Shown here piece after piece: positions 36,401-45,171 of a stretch of 64,000 nucleotides of DNA; within the stretch, counting starts at the first letter, position 1; each line of letters opens with the position of its first letter. The translations under genes and the position numbers were made by a program. The stretch covers positions 1 through 64,000 of the forward strand of contig CAWJCH010000024.1 of the NCBI GenBank assembly GCA_963841205.1, read 5' to 3'. The stretch is from CAWAWP01 sp963841205. Lineage in GTDB: Bacteria > Chloroflexota > Ktedonobacteria > Ktedonobacterales > JADMIN01. The notes beneath the pieces are model-generated. The model had not been told where the DNA came from, searched no databases, and saw nothing but the letters and a program-made list of their open reading frames with translations.

Positions 36401-37309
36401 CTAGGCGTCGGGGCGCATGGTGGAGAGCAGGTCGGCTTCGGCGAGGAGGGAGCGGAGCCGGACGCGTGCATCGTCGCCGAGCGGGGGCAATGGACGGCGC
36501 GGATCGCCACCATAGTGGGCGACGAACTGGAGCGCGGCCTTGAGTCCCGCGACGCCGTAGCCGCTGGTGACGGCGGTGTTGACGGGCACCAGCCGCGCCT
36601 GGAGGATCCGTGCGGCAACGAGTTCGCCGGCCTCGAAGAGGCGCTGCAGCTCGATGCACTCGCGCGGAGCGATGTTGGCGAGGGCGGCGATGCCGCCGGT
36701 GGCCCCGACGGCGAGCGCCGGCAGGAGGAAGCCCGCACTGCCCGCGAGCACGCCGAAGCCTTCGCGGGCGCCGGCGACGATCTCGGCGAGCTTGGCGATG
36801 TTGCCCGAGCTGTCTTTGGCGCCGAGGATGTTGGGATGCGACGAAAGGGCGATGATGGTCTCGGCGTCAAGGTCCACTCCGGCGGCGTTGGCCGGCATGT
36901 TGTAGATGACGACGGGCAGCGGCGAGGCGTCGGCGACGGCGAGGTAGTGGCCGCGCAGGGCGAGGCCGGTCATCTGTGCGCGATAGTGATGCGGCGGCAA
37001 GATCAAGGCGGCGTCGGCCCCGCAGTCGGCAGCGAGGCGACAGAGGGCGATGGTGGCGCGGGTGGAGAGCGCCCCGGCGCCGGCCAGCAGCTGCGCGTCG
37101 GCCCCGATGGCTTCGCGGGTGGCGGCGATCACGGCGCGTCGCTCGTCGTCGTCCAGGTGGACGGCCTCGCCGTTGGAGCCGAGGGCGACAACGTTGCGGA
37201 TGCCGCGGGCGCGGAGCCGCCGGACGTGCTCGCGCAGGGTCGCCAGATCCAGCAGCTCGTCTTCGGTGAAGAAGGTCGGTAGGGGAGGGTAGATGCCCGC
37301 GAGCTGCAT
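36401..37309 (-). CDS. DapA/NanA-family aldolase or lyase
   Basis: A 302-residue TIM-barrel of the dihydrodipicolinate synthase/N-acetylneuraminate lyase superfamily. The pyruvate-binding motif is GSNGE (44-48), where DapA usually has GTTGE. The catalytic Tyr is Y136 in YNMP and the Schiff-base Lys is K165 in AKDSSG. The Asn in GSNGE and the placement after an ABC nucleoside-type operon suggest a catabolic 2-keto-acid aldolase (4-hydroxy-2-oxoglutarate aldolase-like) rather than lysine biosynthesis. It starts at the ATG at 37309, 173 bases after the ATPase gene, probably the last gene of the operon. The exact substrate is unresolved. Confidence 0.85.
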   Translation of the reverse strand: MQLAGIYPPLPTFFTEDELLDLATLREHVRRLRARGIRNVVALGSNGEAVHLDDDERRAVIAATREAIGADAQLLAGAGALSTRATIALCRLAADCGADAALILPPHHYRAQMTGLALRGHYLAVADASPLPVVIYNMPANAAGVDLDAETIIALSSHPNILGAKDSSGNIAKLAEIVAGAREGFGVLAGSAGFLLPALAVGATGGIAALANIAPRECIELQRLFEAGELVAARILQARLVPVNTAVTSGYGVAGLKAALQFVAHYGGDPRRPLPPLGDDARVRLRSLLAEADLLSTMRPDA

Positions 37310-37482
37310 ACGTCGTCCTCCGTCTGGCAGTGCGTACGGTCTAGTAGTGGCGTTGGGCCGTGGCCGTACAGACGGGCTTCCTCACCCCCTATCCCCTCAC
37401 CTCCGCGGAGGCGGCGAGGGGGGAAAGCCGCGCGGAGCTCCGCACTTCTCCCAGAGGTCCATTCGGCCATGGTGCGTTCGGG

Positions 37483-39051
37483 TTACGCTGAAGCGTGCTC
37501 GACGTGGCCGCCGGTCATCAGCAGGCCGAGGCGCTCTTCGGAGACTTCGGGCGGCTCGATGCTGACGATGCGCCCCTCGTACATCACGGCGATGCGATCG
37601 GAGAGCGAGCGGATCTCGTCGAGCTCGGCGGAGACGAGCAGGATGGCGGCGCCGGCGTCGCGCTGCGCCACGAGCTGGCGGTGGATGAACTCGATGGCGC
37701 CGATGTCGACGCCGCGCGTCGGCTGCGAGGCCAACAGCACCACGGGCGCGCTTGAGAGCTCGCGGGCGACGATCACCTTCTGCTGGTTGCCGCCCGAGAG
37801 CGCGCTGGCGGGGGTGTCGGCGCTGGGGGTGCGGATGTCGAAGCGGGTGATCAGGCGCTTGGCCCAGGAGAAGATGGCGCCGAGACGGAGCACGAAGCTG
37901 TTGCGGGCGAATTGGTCGTCGCGCTGGTGGCCGAGGATGAGGTTGTCTTTGACGGAGTAGTGCAGGACGAGGCCGGCGCCGCGGCGATCTTCGGGGATGT
38001 GGGCGAGGCCGGCGCCGCGGGTATCGCGGGCGCCGATGTTGGTCACGTCGCGGTCGCCGATCGAGATGTGGCCGCCCTGCGGCTTGAGGGTGCCGGCGAT
38101 GGCGGAGACGAGCTCGCTCTGGCCGTTGCCCTCGACGCCGGCGATGCCGAGGATCTCGCCCTTGCGGAGCTCGAAGGACACGTCGCGGACGGCTGGCAGC
38201 CCCTGTTCGGTGCTGACGGTGAGATGATCGACGCGGAGGGCGACCTCGCCGGGCTTCGCGGGCTGTTTATCCACGCGGAGCAGCACCTCGCGACCGACCA
38301 TCATGCGGGCAATTTCGGCTTGGTTGGTGTCCTTGGTGAGCATTTCGCCGACGATGCGCCCGCGACGCAGGACGGTGACCGTGTCGGAGATTTCGAGGAC
38401 TTCGCGCAGCTTGTGCGTGATGAAGATGATCGTCTTGCCCTGTTGCACCAGGCCGCGCAGCACGCGGAAGAGGTCGTCGGTCTCCTGCGGCGTGAGGACG
38501 CCGGTTGGCTCGTCCATGATCAGGATGTCGGCGCCGCGGTAGAGGACTTTGAGGATCTCGACGCGCTGCTGGAGGCCCACCGGCAGATCACCGGTGCGGG
38601 CGTTGGGGTCGATGGTGAGGCCATAGCGTTGCGAGAGTTCGCGGATGTCGGCGTCGGCCTTGGCCCTGTCGTAGAAGCCGTTCTGCACGGGCTCGCGACC
38701 GAGCACGATGTTCTCGCCGACGGAGAGGACGGGGATCAGCATGAAGTGCTGGTGTACCATGCCGATGCCGAGGGCGATGGCGTCGCGCGGACCGGAGATC
38801 TTCGCGGCGTTGCCGTTGATGATGATCTCGCCGGAATCGGGCTTCAGCAGGCCGTAGAGGATGTTCATCAGGGTGGATTTGCCGGCGCCGTTCTCGCCGA
38901 CGAGGGCGTGGATCTGGCCGCGCCGCACCTGGAGGCTGACGTCGTCGTTGGCCAGCACGCCCGGCCAGCGCTTGGAGATGTGGCGCATCTCGACGGCGTA
39001 GGTGGCGCCGCTGGCCGCTCCTGCCATTGCCTGATCAACCGCTGCGCTCAT
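37483..39051 (-). CDS. nucleoside/sugar-type ABC transporter ATPase (double domain)
   Basis: A 522-residue protein with two fused ABC cassettes, as in RbsA/NupO. Domain 1 has Walker A GENGAGKST (52-60), a GLQQRVEILK signature and ILIMDEPTGVLT. Domain 2 has the usual degenerate P-loop GVEGNGQSEL, then ALSGGNQQKVIVAREL and LLASQPTRGVDIG. It energises the two permeases encoded upstream. The ATG at 39051 has only a weak GGA site. A palindromic repeat (39065-39420) is inserted about 12 bases before the start codon, between this gene and the upstream permease, which may weaken translation or split the operon. Confidence 0.92.
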   Translation of the reverse strand: MSAAVDQAMAGAASGATYAVEMRHISKRWPGVLANDDVSLQVRRGQIHALVGENGAGKSTLMNILYGLLKPDSGEIIINGNAAKISGPRDAIALGIGMVHQHFMLIPVLSVGENIVLGREPVQNGFYDRAKADADIRELSQRYGLTIDPNARTGDLPVGLQQRVEILKVLYRGADILIMDEPTGVLTPQETDDLFRVLRGLVQQGKTIIFITHKLREVLEISDTVTVLRRGRIVGEMLTKDTNQAEIARMMVGREVLLRVDKQPAKPGEVALRVDHLTVSTEQGLPAVRDVSFELRKGEILGIAGVEGNGQSELVSAIAGTLKPQGGHISIGDRDVTNIGARDTRGAGLAHIPEDRRGAGLVLHYSVKDNLILGHQRDDQFARNSFVLRLGAIFSWAKRLITRFDIRTPSADTPASALSGGNQQKVIVARELSSAPVVLLASQPTRGVDIGAIEFIHRQLVAQRDAGAAILLVSAELDEIRSLSDRIAVMYEGRIVSIEPPEVSEERLGLLMTGGHVEHASA

Positions 39052-39064
39052 CAATGTCCGGCCA

Positions 39065-39420
39065 GGATACCCCTGCCTTCAGGCATGGGGAGGAATGGCC
39101 GTCTCCTTTCGTGCTACTCGACTTCCACTTGTGCACGCCTGTGCGAGAATGAGAAACTATCACGCGGAGTAACCGCGAGCGTCGTACCTCACGCTGGCAA
39201 CAGCGCGAGACAGAGGCCGCAAGGCCGGGGAGACAGTGGGTGTCTCTGGTACGTCGACGGGCCGGACAGCCCCACTCTGGTGGTCAACCGGCCCCCCGAT
39301 GCGAACCGGGTAGGGGATGCGGAGGAACCTGGGACTACAGGCATAGGCAACGCTCCCTGAAGGCGACGGGGTGATCCTCCCCAGTTGCAAGCCCCTAGCT
39401 TTAGCGATGGGGTAGTTGAC
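39065..39420 (+). repeat. palindrome-ended element, copy B3, inside the ABC operon
   Basis: It starts GGATACCCCTGCCTTCAGGC and GGGGAGGAATGGCCGTCTCC as in B1 and B2, then diverges, and ends CCCCTAGCTTTAGCGATGGGG near 39412. At 356 bp it is longer than B1/B2. It separates the permease gene at 39479 from the ATPase gene. Confidence 0.6.
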
Positions 39421-39478
39421 ATATGGTCCCTCGCGTCTGTCGGTGGTTACGTTGGCCGGTTCGCGGGATGAAGGCTAC

Positions 39479-40438
39479 TCACTCGGAGCCTGGGGTATAG
39501 GGGACGCCGTCGGCGGCGGGCGCCGTGCTGCGACCGACGAGGCCGGCCAGCACCACGAGGGTGAGGACGTAGGGCACCATCGCCAGCAGCAGGCTAGGGA
39601 CGTGGATGGTGGAGTTGGCGCCGAAGATGGCCTCGCCCGCGCCGAAGATCATACAGGCGACGAACGCGCCGATGGGGGTCCACTTGCCGAAAATCATAGC
39701 GGCGAGGGCAATGTAACCGGCACCGGCGGTCATGTCGTGGTTGAAGGTGCCGACGAGGGTGAGGGAGAGGAACGCGCCGGCGATCGCCGAGAGGCAGCCG
39801 CTGGCGATGACAGCACCGTAGCGCAGCGCGTAGACGTTGATGCCGGCGGTGTCGGCGGCCTGCGGATGCTCGCCGACGGCGCGGATGCGCAGGCCGAGGC
39901 GCGTGCGGAAGAGGACGACCTGCACGACGACGAGCATGAGGAGCGCGAAGTAGACGACGATGTTCTGCTGGAAGAAGATCTGCCCGATGCCGAGGAATTG
40001 GATGTCCTTGAGCAGCGGGACGTTGATGTACGGCAGGACGTTGGCGGCGGTGATGTGCCCCGGCCCCTCGGTGCCGTAGATCCCGTCGGCGAGGAAGATG
40101 GTGAGGCCAGAGGCGATGATGTTGATGGCGAAGCCGCTGATGATCTGGTCGGCGCGGAAGCGGATCGAGGCGACGGCGTGAATGGCGGCCATGAGACCGC
40201 CGGCGAGGATCGCCATCAGCGTGGCCAGCCAGGGGTTGTGCCAGGCGAGACCGAAGACGATGGCGACGAAGGCGCCGGTGAGCATCATGCCTTCCATCGC
40301 GACGTTGGTGACGCCGCTACGCTCGGAGATGACGCCGCCCAGCGCGGGCAGCAGCAGCAACCCCGCGCCGAAGAGGAGCGTGGATTGCCAGAAGTAGGGT
40401 TGGACCAGCAAGTTCAGCAGGTCGGTGAGGACGGTCAT
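39479..40438 (-). CDS. ABC transporter permease (NupQ/YufQ type)
   Basis: A 319-residue integral membrane protein of the BPD_transp_2 family, with about nine hydrophobic segments (for example TLLFGAGLLLLPALGGVISE, MLTGAFVAIVFGLAW, IVVYFALLMLVVVQVVLF). The conserved EAA-like loop reads GLRIRAVGEHPQAADTAGIN, as in nucleoside and sugar permeases of the BMP systems. It starts at the ATG at 40438, 66 bases after the stop of the other permease. The C-terminus (STAPAADGVPYTPGSE) is polar. Confidence 0.9.
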   Translation of the reverse strand: MTVLTDLLNLLVQPYFWQSTLLFGAGLLLLPALGGVISERSGVTNVAMEGMMLTGAFVAIVFGLAWHNPWLATLMAILAGGLMAAIHAVASIRFRADQIISGFAINIIASGLTIFLADGIYGTEGPGHITAANVLPYINVPLLKDIQFLGIGQIFFQQNIVVYFALLMLVVVQVVLFRTRLGLRIRAVGEHPQAADTAGINVYALRYGAVIASGCLSAIAGAFLSLTLVGTFNHDMTAGAGYIALAAMIFGKWTPIGAFVACMIFGAGEAIFGANSTIHVPSLLLAMVPYVLTLVVLAGLVGRSTAPAADGVPYTPGSE

Positions 40439-40504
40439 GGGAGGTTCCCTCGCGCATACGTTCTGCTCGTCACGGGTGCGTGCCTCGGGTGGGTGGCAGC
40501 AGCC

Positions 40505-41734
40505 TTAGGCGCTGCCGCCAGCATCCGCGGGCACCACGCCTTCCTCCGGGTCGCTCGCGACGACGGGCGAGACGAGCGGCTCTTCGGTCGGGGAATCGGG
40601 CGCTTTACTGAGGCCGGGGATGCGAATGCGGGCCGTGCGCAGGAAGTTAGCGGCGATGCTGAAGAGGATCAAGCCCTGCAAGACCAATACCAGATTGCCG
40701 GAGACGTTGGCGTCGCCCTGCATGATGCTGCTGCCGGCATGGAGCGCACCGAAGAGGATGGCGGCGAGCACGACGCCGATCGCGGCGCTCTGTCCGAGGA
40801 GCGTGACGGCGATGGCGTCGAACCCGGTGGTGTCTGGGCGATAACTGTCGGTGAGCTTGAAGCGCAGCCCGGCGATCAGCACGGCACCGGCGAGCCCAGC
40901 GAAGGCGCCCGAGATGAGCATGGAGACGACGATGGTTCGCTTGACGCTGACGCCGGCGTAGCGCGCGGCGCGCTGGCTCTGGCCGACGGCGCGGATTTCA
41001 TAGCCGAGGGTGGTGCGCTGCATGACGAACCAGTAGACGACGGCCGCGGCGAGGGAGATGAAGATGCCTGCGCTGACGCCGCCGTAGAGTTGGCCGGGCA
41101 GGAGGGGCAGCTGCGCGCCGTCGCCGATCTGGACACTGGCGGAGAAGAGGTTCTTGCCCTGGAGGGGTCCTCCGACGATGAGATATTCGAGGAAGTATTG
41201 CGCGATGTAGTTGAGCATGATGGTGGTGACGACCTCGTGTGCGCCGGTCCAGGCCTTGAGGGCGCCGACGATGCCGCCCCAGAGGGCGCCCGCCAGCGTG
41301 CCAGCGATGAGGACGGCGGGCAAGAGGATGATGGCGGGGGCGCTGGCGAACCTGATGCCGACGACGGTGGTGGCGATGGCGCCCATGATGAGCTGACCTT
41401 CGGCACCGATGTTGAAGAGACCGGCACGGAAGGCGAAGCCCACGGCGAGGCCCGTGAGGATCAGCGGCGTGGTGAAGACGAGGGTCTGCGAGATCTGGTA
41501 GGTAGCGCTCTCACCGTTGGCGCAGAACTGGCCGAATCCGCCGCATATCAGCGAGGTGTAGGCGAGAATGGGGTCGTGGCCCGTAATGATGATGATGATG
41601 GCGCCGGCCACGAAAGCAAAGGCGATTGAGGCGAGTGGCAAGCCGAGTGCTGGACCGACGCGCTTGAGCCAGTCGGTGAGACCAGGCGCCGGGGTCCCTT
41701 TCTCGCGCGCGGGCGGAGCACTTGGTACGGCCAT
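40505..41734 (-). CDS. ABC transporter permease (NupP/YufP type)
   Basis: A 409-residue permease of the same family, with a longer N-terminal polar leader (MAVPSAPPAREKGTPAPG) and ten or so membrane segments. The EAA-like loop is GYEIRAVGQSQRAARYAGVS. Such proteins pair with a NupQ-type permease to carry nucleosides or purines. GGAGG is found 7 bases before the ATG at 41734; an upstream in-frame start has no signal. A loop with LICGGFGQFCANGESATY faces the outside in this family. It follows the binding-protein gene after a 368-base gap with two stem-loops. Confidence 0.9.
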   Translation of the reverse strand: MAVPSAPPAREKGTPAPGLTDWLKRVGPALGLPLASIAFAFVAGAIIIIITGHDPILAYTSLICGGFGQFCANGESATYQISQTLVFTTPLILTGLAVGFAFRAGLFNIGAEGQLIMGAIATTVVGIRFASAPAIILLPAVLIAGTLAGALWGGIVGALKAWTGAHEVVTTIMLNYIAQYFLEYLIVGGPLQGKNLFSASVQIGDGAQLPLLPGQLYGGVSAGIFISLAAAVVYWFVMQRTTLGYEIRAVGQSQRAARYAGVSVKRTIVVSMLISGAFAGLAGAVLIAGLRFKLTDSYRPDTTGFDAIAVTLLGQSAAIGVVLAAILFGALHAGSSIMQGDANVSGNLVLVLQGLILFSIAANFLRTARIRIPGLSKAPDSPTEEPLVSPVVASDPEEGVVPADAGGSA

Positions 41735-42000
41735 CTGGCGTCCTCCACTGGTGGGAATCGCTGGAAGCGTATGGACGATACGTCGCGGATCGCGCACTTT
41801 CGCGGGATTACGTAGGTGCAAGCAGTTCGAGGGGATCGCGACCAAGGGGGTTTTTGGGTGCTGGTGCGCTTGGGACGTTGAGCACGCAGACTCTTACGTA
41901 CATATTACACCAGCGCCGAAAGCGCGGGCCACGGCAGCTAGCGAATGCATGCGCTCTCAAGGGAATGACGGGCGCGACAGGTTTTCACACCCCTAGGACG

Positions 42001-42060
42001 CTGCACGAACGCATCGTGCAGCGGAAATGACGGAGGCGGGTACGCACGGTACCCGCCCCA
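42001..42060 (-). terminator. tandem stem-loops after the binding-protein gene
   Basis: CTGCACGA...TCGTGCAG (42001-42021) and GGCGGGTA...TACCCGCC (42035-42057) lie 45-100 bases beyond the stop of the minus-strand BMP gene. Without U-tracts they are more likely 3' stabilisers or attenuators that raise binding-protein mRNA over permease mRNA. The remaining gap to 41735 shows nothing else. Confidence 0.45.
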
Positions 42061-42102
42061 GCCACGTGCGGGTCGAATCGACGCCGCGGGTGAAAAAGGA
42101 GA

Positions 42103-43149
42103 CTAGGGGATGTCGGCCGGCGGGGTGAGCGTGCCGGCCTTGATCTCGCCCTCGACCTTGGTCACCTCGGCGGTGATGTCGGCGGGGAGGGGGATGTTGC
42201 CGAGCGCGAAGTCGACGCCGCCGTTGGTGAGGTCATACGTGACGGCGCCGGTCTTGAAGGTGCCCTGCACAATGCCCTGGATGGCGAGATAGGCGCCCGT
42301 ATCGACGCGCTTGACCGCGCTGGCGATGACGGAGGCGTTGGCCGTCTTCTGGTCGGTATCGACGCCGATGCCGTAGACGCCCGCGGTGCCCGCCGCCGTC
42401 AGGGCGCCGAGGCCGCAGCCGCCTGCCACCTGGAAGACGATGTTGGAGCCCTTGGCGATCTGGCCCTGCGCGACCGCGGCGCACTTGGAGGAGTCGGCGA
42501 AGTCATTGGAGTAGCCGACGAGCACCTGCACGCCGGGATCTTCCATCGTGGCGGCCCACTTGTAGCCGGCGATGTAGTGGTTGACCGGCGGGATGCTGAT
42601 GCCACCGACGGCGCTGATCACGCCAGTCGACTTCGGGGCGAGCTTCTGTTTCTCGAGCATGCCGGAGATCACGCCAACCAACGCGCCAGCATCTTGCTCG
42701 GCGAAGTGGATGCCCTGAACGTTGGCGCGGGGCAAGACGTTCCCGTTGGCGTCGGTCGGGTCGCCGTCGATGATGGCGAAATGGGCGTTGGGGAAGCTCT
42801 GTGAGACCTGGGCGACCGCTTCCTGCATGAGGAAGCCGACGGCGATAACGAGGTTGTACCCCTGCGAGGCGAACTGCGTGAGGTTGGGAACGTAGTCGTC
42901 ACCGGTCTTCGATTGGAGGACGGTGCCCGTCACGCCGAAGTCGGATTCGGCCTTCTGGAGGCCGACGTAGGCGAGGTGGTTGAAGCCACCGTCGTTGAGG
43001 CCGCCGATGTCGGTCACGAGGCCGACCTTGACTTTGGGAGCCTGGGTGCCGGCAACCGTGCTGCTGCTGCCGCCACAGGCGGCGAGCGTCGGCACGAGTA
43101 CCAGCAAGATGGCGCTGAACGCCAACAAGCGGACCCGAGTACGCGTCAT
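42103..43149 (-). CDS. BMP-family ABC transporter substrate-binding lipoprotein
   Basis: A 348-residue lipoprotein with the signal MTRTRVRLLAFSAILLVLVP and the lipobox LAAC (C25), so it is lipid-anchored outside the membrane. The mature protein has the BMP/PBP1-like pattern: VGLVTDIGGLNDGGFN at the first strand, YNLVIAVGFLM, HFAIIDGD, FAEQDAGALVGVISG, GISIPPVNHYIAGYK and a YGIGVDTDQ strand. BMP proteins bind nucleosides or purines for uptake. GAGGAGGAG precedes the ATG at 43149. It heads the operon BMP - permease - permease - ATPase - DapA-like. Confidence 0.92.
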   Translation of the reverse strand: MTRTRVRLLAFSAILLVLVPTLAACGGSSSTVAGTQAPKVKVGLVTDIGGLNDGGFNHLAYVGLQKAESDFGVTGTVLQSKTGDDYVPNLTQFASQGYNLVIAVGFLMQEAVAQVSQSFPNAHFAIIDGDPTDANGNVLPRANVQGIHFAEQDAGALVGVISGMLEKQKLAPKSTGVISAVGGISIPPVNHYIAGYKWAATMEDPGVQVLVGYSNDFADSSKCAAVAQGQIAKGSNIVFQVAGGCGLGALTAAGTAGVYGIGVDTDQKTANASVIASAVKRVDTGAYLAIQGIVQGTFKTGAVTYDLTNGGVDFALGNIPLPADITAEVTKVEGEIKAGTLTPPADIP

Positions 43150-43576
43150 GAAGACCACTCCTCCTCTGCCAACGCTGGCAGATTGTCATGCGCCTCGCCG
43201 CCGACCGCAATGGAGGGAGGCCGGCGCATGATGCAATACATGAGTCTTGGGTAGTGCGCACCATGATATCAAAGCGACCGAAGATGCGCAACAAGAGAAA
43301 AAAACTACGGCTTCTAGCGCAAGCGCGCCTTCCCGTAGAAGGATGTACGCGACGGCTGAGCCGTTTCTCACACCAGCCAGGGGGACGAATCGCGAGCGGA
43401 GAACCAGCGGGGAACGGGATGCGCGGCGCTGAAATGCCGCCGGACCGATGGGCGCGGGCCGAAGTTCGCGCTACCCGCCGGCGCGGCCTCGGAGGATTGG
43501 CGTACGCGGCGGCCGACTCGGGTATGCGAAAGCGCCTCAGACCTCCCGCGTTCGAGAAATCCGGGGCGCATCCTTG
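43150..43576. other. upstream region of the BMP gene
   Basis: No gene is supported. The region should hold the promoter of the BMP operon, but I cannot pick a convincing -35/-10 pair. No known riboswitch is recognised by eye. Confidence 0.3.
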
Positions 43577-43732
43577 TGACAGCTCCCCACGGCTGAGAGC
43601 CGGGGGCTTCTCGGAGTTGAACTCCGCGCCATGCTGCCCCAGGGCGAGAGCGAAAGCTCGCAAGCAGTATAGCATCCCGGCGTGGAGCGTGCCAGGAGCC
43701 ATTCCTCCTCAGCCCGTTAGGGCGGGGCCCTC
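43577..43732 (-). repeat. palindrome-ended element, copy B4
   Basis: Read on the minus strand it shows GCCCTAACGGGCTGAGGAGG, then AATGGCTCCTGGCACGCTCC, then GATGCTATACTGCTTGC, and ends CCCCCGGCTCTCAGCCGTGGGG. The order GGAGGAA...TGCTATACTG...hairpin matches copies B1-B3. It lies between ilvE and the BMP operon. Confidence 0.55.
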
Positions 43733-43767
43733 TGGCGTAGAGAGGTAACCCCGCCGTGGCCAGCAGC

Positions 43768-44850
43768 CTAGGCCTTGGTCGAGACGCGCGATGAGCGAGA
43801 GCGCGGCGTCTTCTCCGAGGCGGCGTGGCCGTTGGCGCTGTTCTTGGCCGTGCCGACGAGATCATCGTGCTTGGCAAGCTGCTGCGTCGCGCCGAACGAA
43901 GGGGTCAACCAGGCGTTGTATTCGGGCCGCTTGCCGCGGACCACGTCGTGGTAGATAGTCTGGATCTGCCGGGCGATCGGGCCGATCTTGCCCGTGCCGA
44001 CGAGGCGATGATCGACCTCGATCACGGGGGCGATCTGCGCGCCGGTGCCGGTGAGGAAGATCTCGTCGGCGACGTACAGCTCGGTGCGGTCGATGACGCG
44101 CTCGCGGGTGATGCGGTCGAGCTCGCGGCGGGCGAGCTCGATGATGGTCTCGCGGGTGACGCCCAACAGGATGTTCTCTGAGGGCGGCGGCGTGACGAGC
44201 TCATTGTTGACCAAGAGGAAGATGTTCTCGGCGCTGCCCTCGCTGACGTGGCCCTCGGCGGTGAGCATGATCGCCTCGTCGAAGCCGTTCTGGGCGGCCT
44301 CGGTCTTGGCGAAGGCGGAGTTGACGTACGCGCCGCTGATCTTGGCACGCGCCGGGATCATGTTGTCGTCCACCCTACGCCAGGACGAGACCCCGCAGCG
44401 CAGACCGTCGGTCGCCACGTAATCGCCCATCGGCACGGCGTACATGGTGAAGTGATCCTGCAGGCCATGGAGCTTGACGCCGATCATCTCGTCGGCCTTG
44501 TACGCGAACGGGCGGATGTAGCAATTCTCGCGCAGGCCGTTGCGCCGCACGAGCTCCACGGCGATGGCGCAGAGCTCGTCGACGGTGTGAGGTAGGGTGA
44601 TGTTCATGATGCGCGCCGAGCGATGCATACGCTCGAAGTGCTCGCGCAGTCGAAAAATATACGTTTCGCCCGCGCCGCCGTTGGCGTCGGGATTCCAGTA
44701 GCCGCGGATGCCCTCGAAGACCCCGGTGCCGTACGAGACGGCATGCGACATGACGCCGATCTTAGCCTGGCTGGCGGGGATGTACTTACCGTTCAGATAC
44801 ACGACCGTGTCGTCTTGCTGCGAAAGGGGGACCTGAATTGACCCTGACAC
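43768..44850 (-). CDS. ilvE: branched-chain amino acid aminotransferase
   Basis: A 360-residue PLP enzyme (class IV aminotransferase fold) that makes or degrades valine, leucine and isoleucine with 2-oxoglutarate/glutamate as partner. Signature parts: SYGTGVFEGIRGYW (39-52), the PLP Lys K170 in PARAKISGAYVNS, EAIMLTAEGHVSEGSAENIF and GVTRETIIEL. The C-terminus extends by about 30 Ser/Arg-rich residues (SEKTPRSRSSRVSTK), unlike most IlvE. GTG at 44850 is chosen because AGGAGG lies 9 bases upstream; longer in-frame starts lack a site. A separate promoter lies at 45007-45035. Confidence 0.92.
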   Translation of the reverse strand: MSGSIQVPLSQQDDTVVYLNGKYIPASQAKIGVMSHAVSYGTGVFEGIRGYWNPDANGGAGETYIFRLREHFERMHRSARIMNITLPHTVDELCAIAVELVRRNGLRENCYIRPFAYKADEMIGVKLHGLQDHFTMYAVPMGDYVATDGLRCGVSSWRRVDDNMIPARAKISGAYVNSAFAKTEAAQNGFDEAIMLTAEGHVSEGSAENIFLLVNNELVTPPPSENILLGVTRETIIELARRELDRITRERVIDRTELYVADEIFLTGTGAQIAPVIEVDHRLVGTGKIGPIARQIQTIYHDVVRGKRPEYNAWLTPSFGATQQLAKHDDLVGTAKNSANGHAASEKTPRSRSSRVSTKA

Positions 44851-45006
44851 GCTCACTTGCCTCCTCGGTGCGTCGCCGTTGTCACACCGTTGGACTAGGC
44901 ATTCACCGGCCGCACACATGGCCGCCGGCCCGTCGACGTGGCGCGCGCCGCCACGTAAAACGCCCGGGAGATTCGGCCCTGGTGGGCGCCCCCGAGCTCC
45001 GCTGGA

Positions 45007-45035
45007 AGCTTAATGGTTTGGCCGCGGCATGTCAA
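45007..45035 (-). promoter_or_regulatory. promoter of ilvE
   Basis: On the minus strand, TTGACA (45035-45030) and TAAGCT (45012-45007) are exactly 17 bases apart. Transcription would begin near 45000, giving a leader of about 150 bases before ilvE. The rest of the 44851-45171 gap shows no gene. Confidence 0.55.
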
Positions 45036-45171
45036 GAAAGCGGCGGGAAATTTTGCGCGGATCGCCCGTAAATCCGCCGGTTCGCGACCATTTCGACACG
45101 GCGTCGCGCCGGGCCAGCTGGGTCACTAACCGTCGTGTCTTTCCGCCGCCGGTAGTGAAGTCGTTAGTTAA

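Noticed and set aside
37912..41629. Long plus-strand frames opposite the ABC operon (482 and 737 codons)
   Set aside because: Antisense shadows of high-GC coding sequence; composition is dominated by Gly, Asp and Glu repeats from reversed codons.
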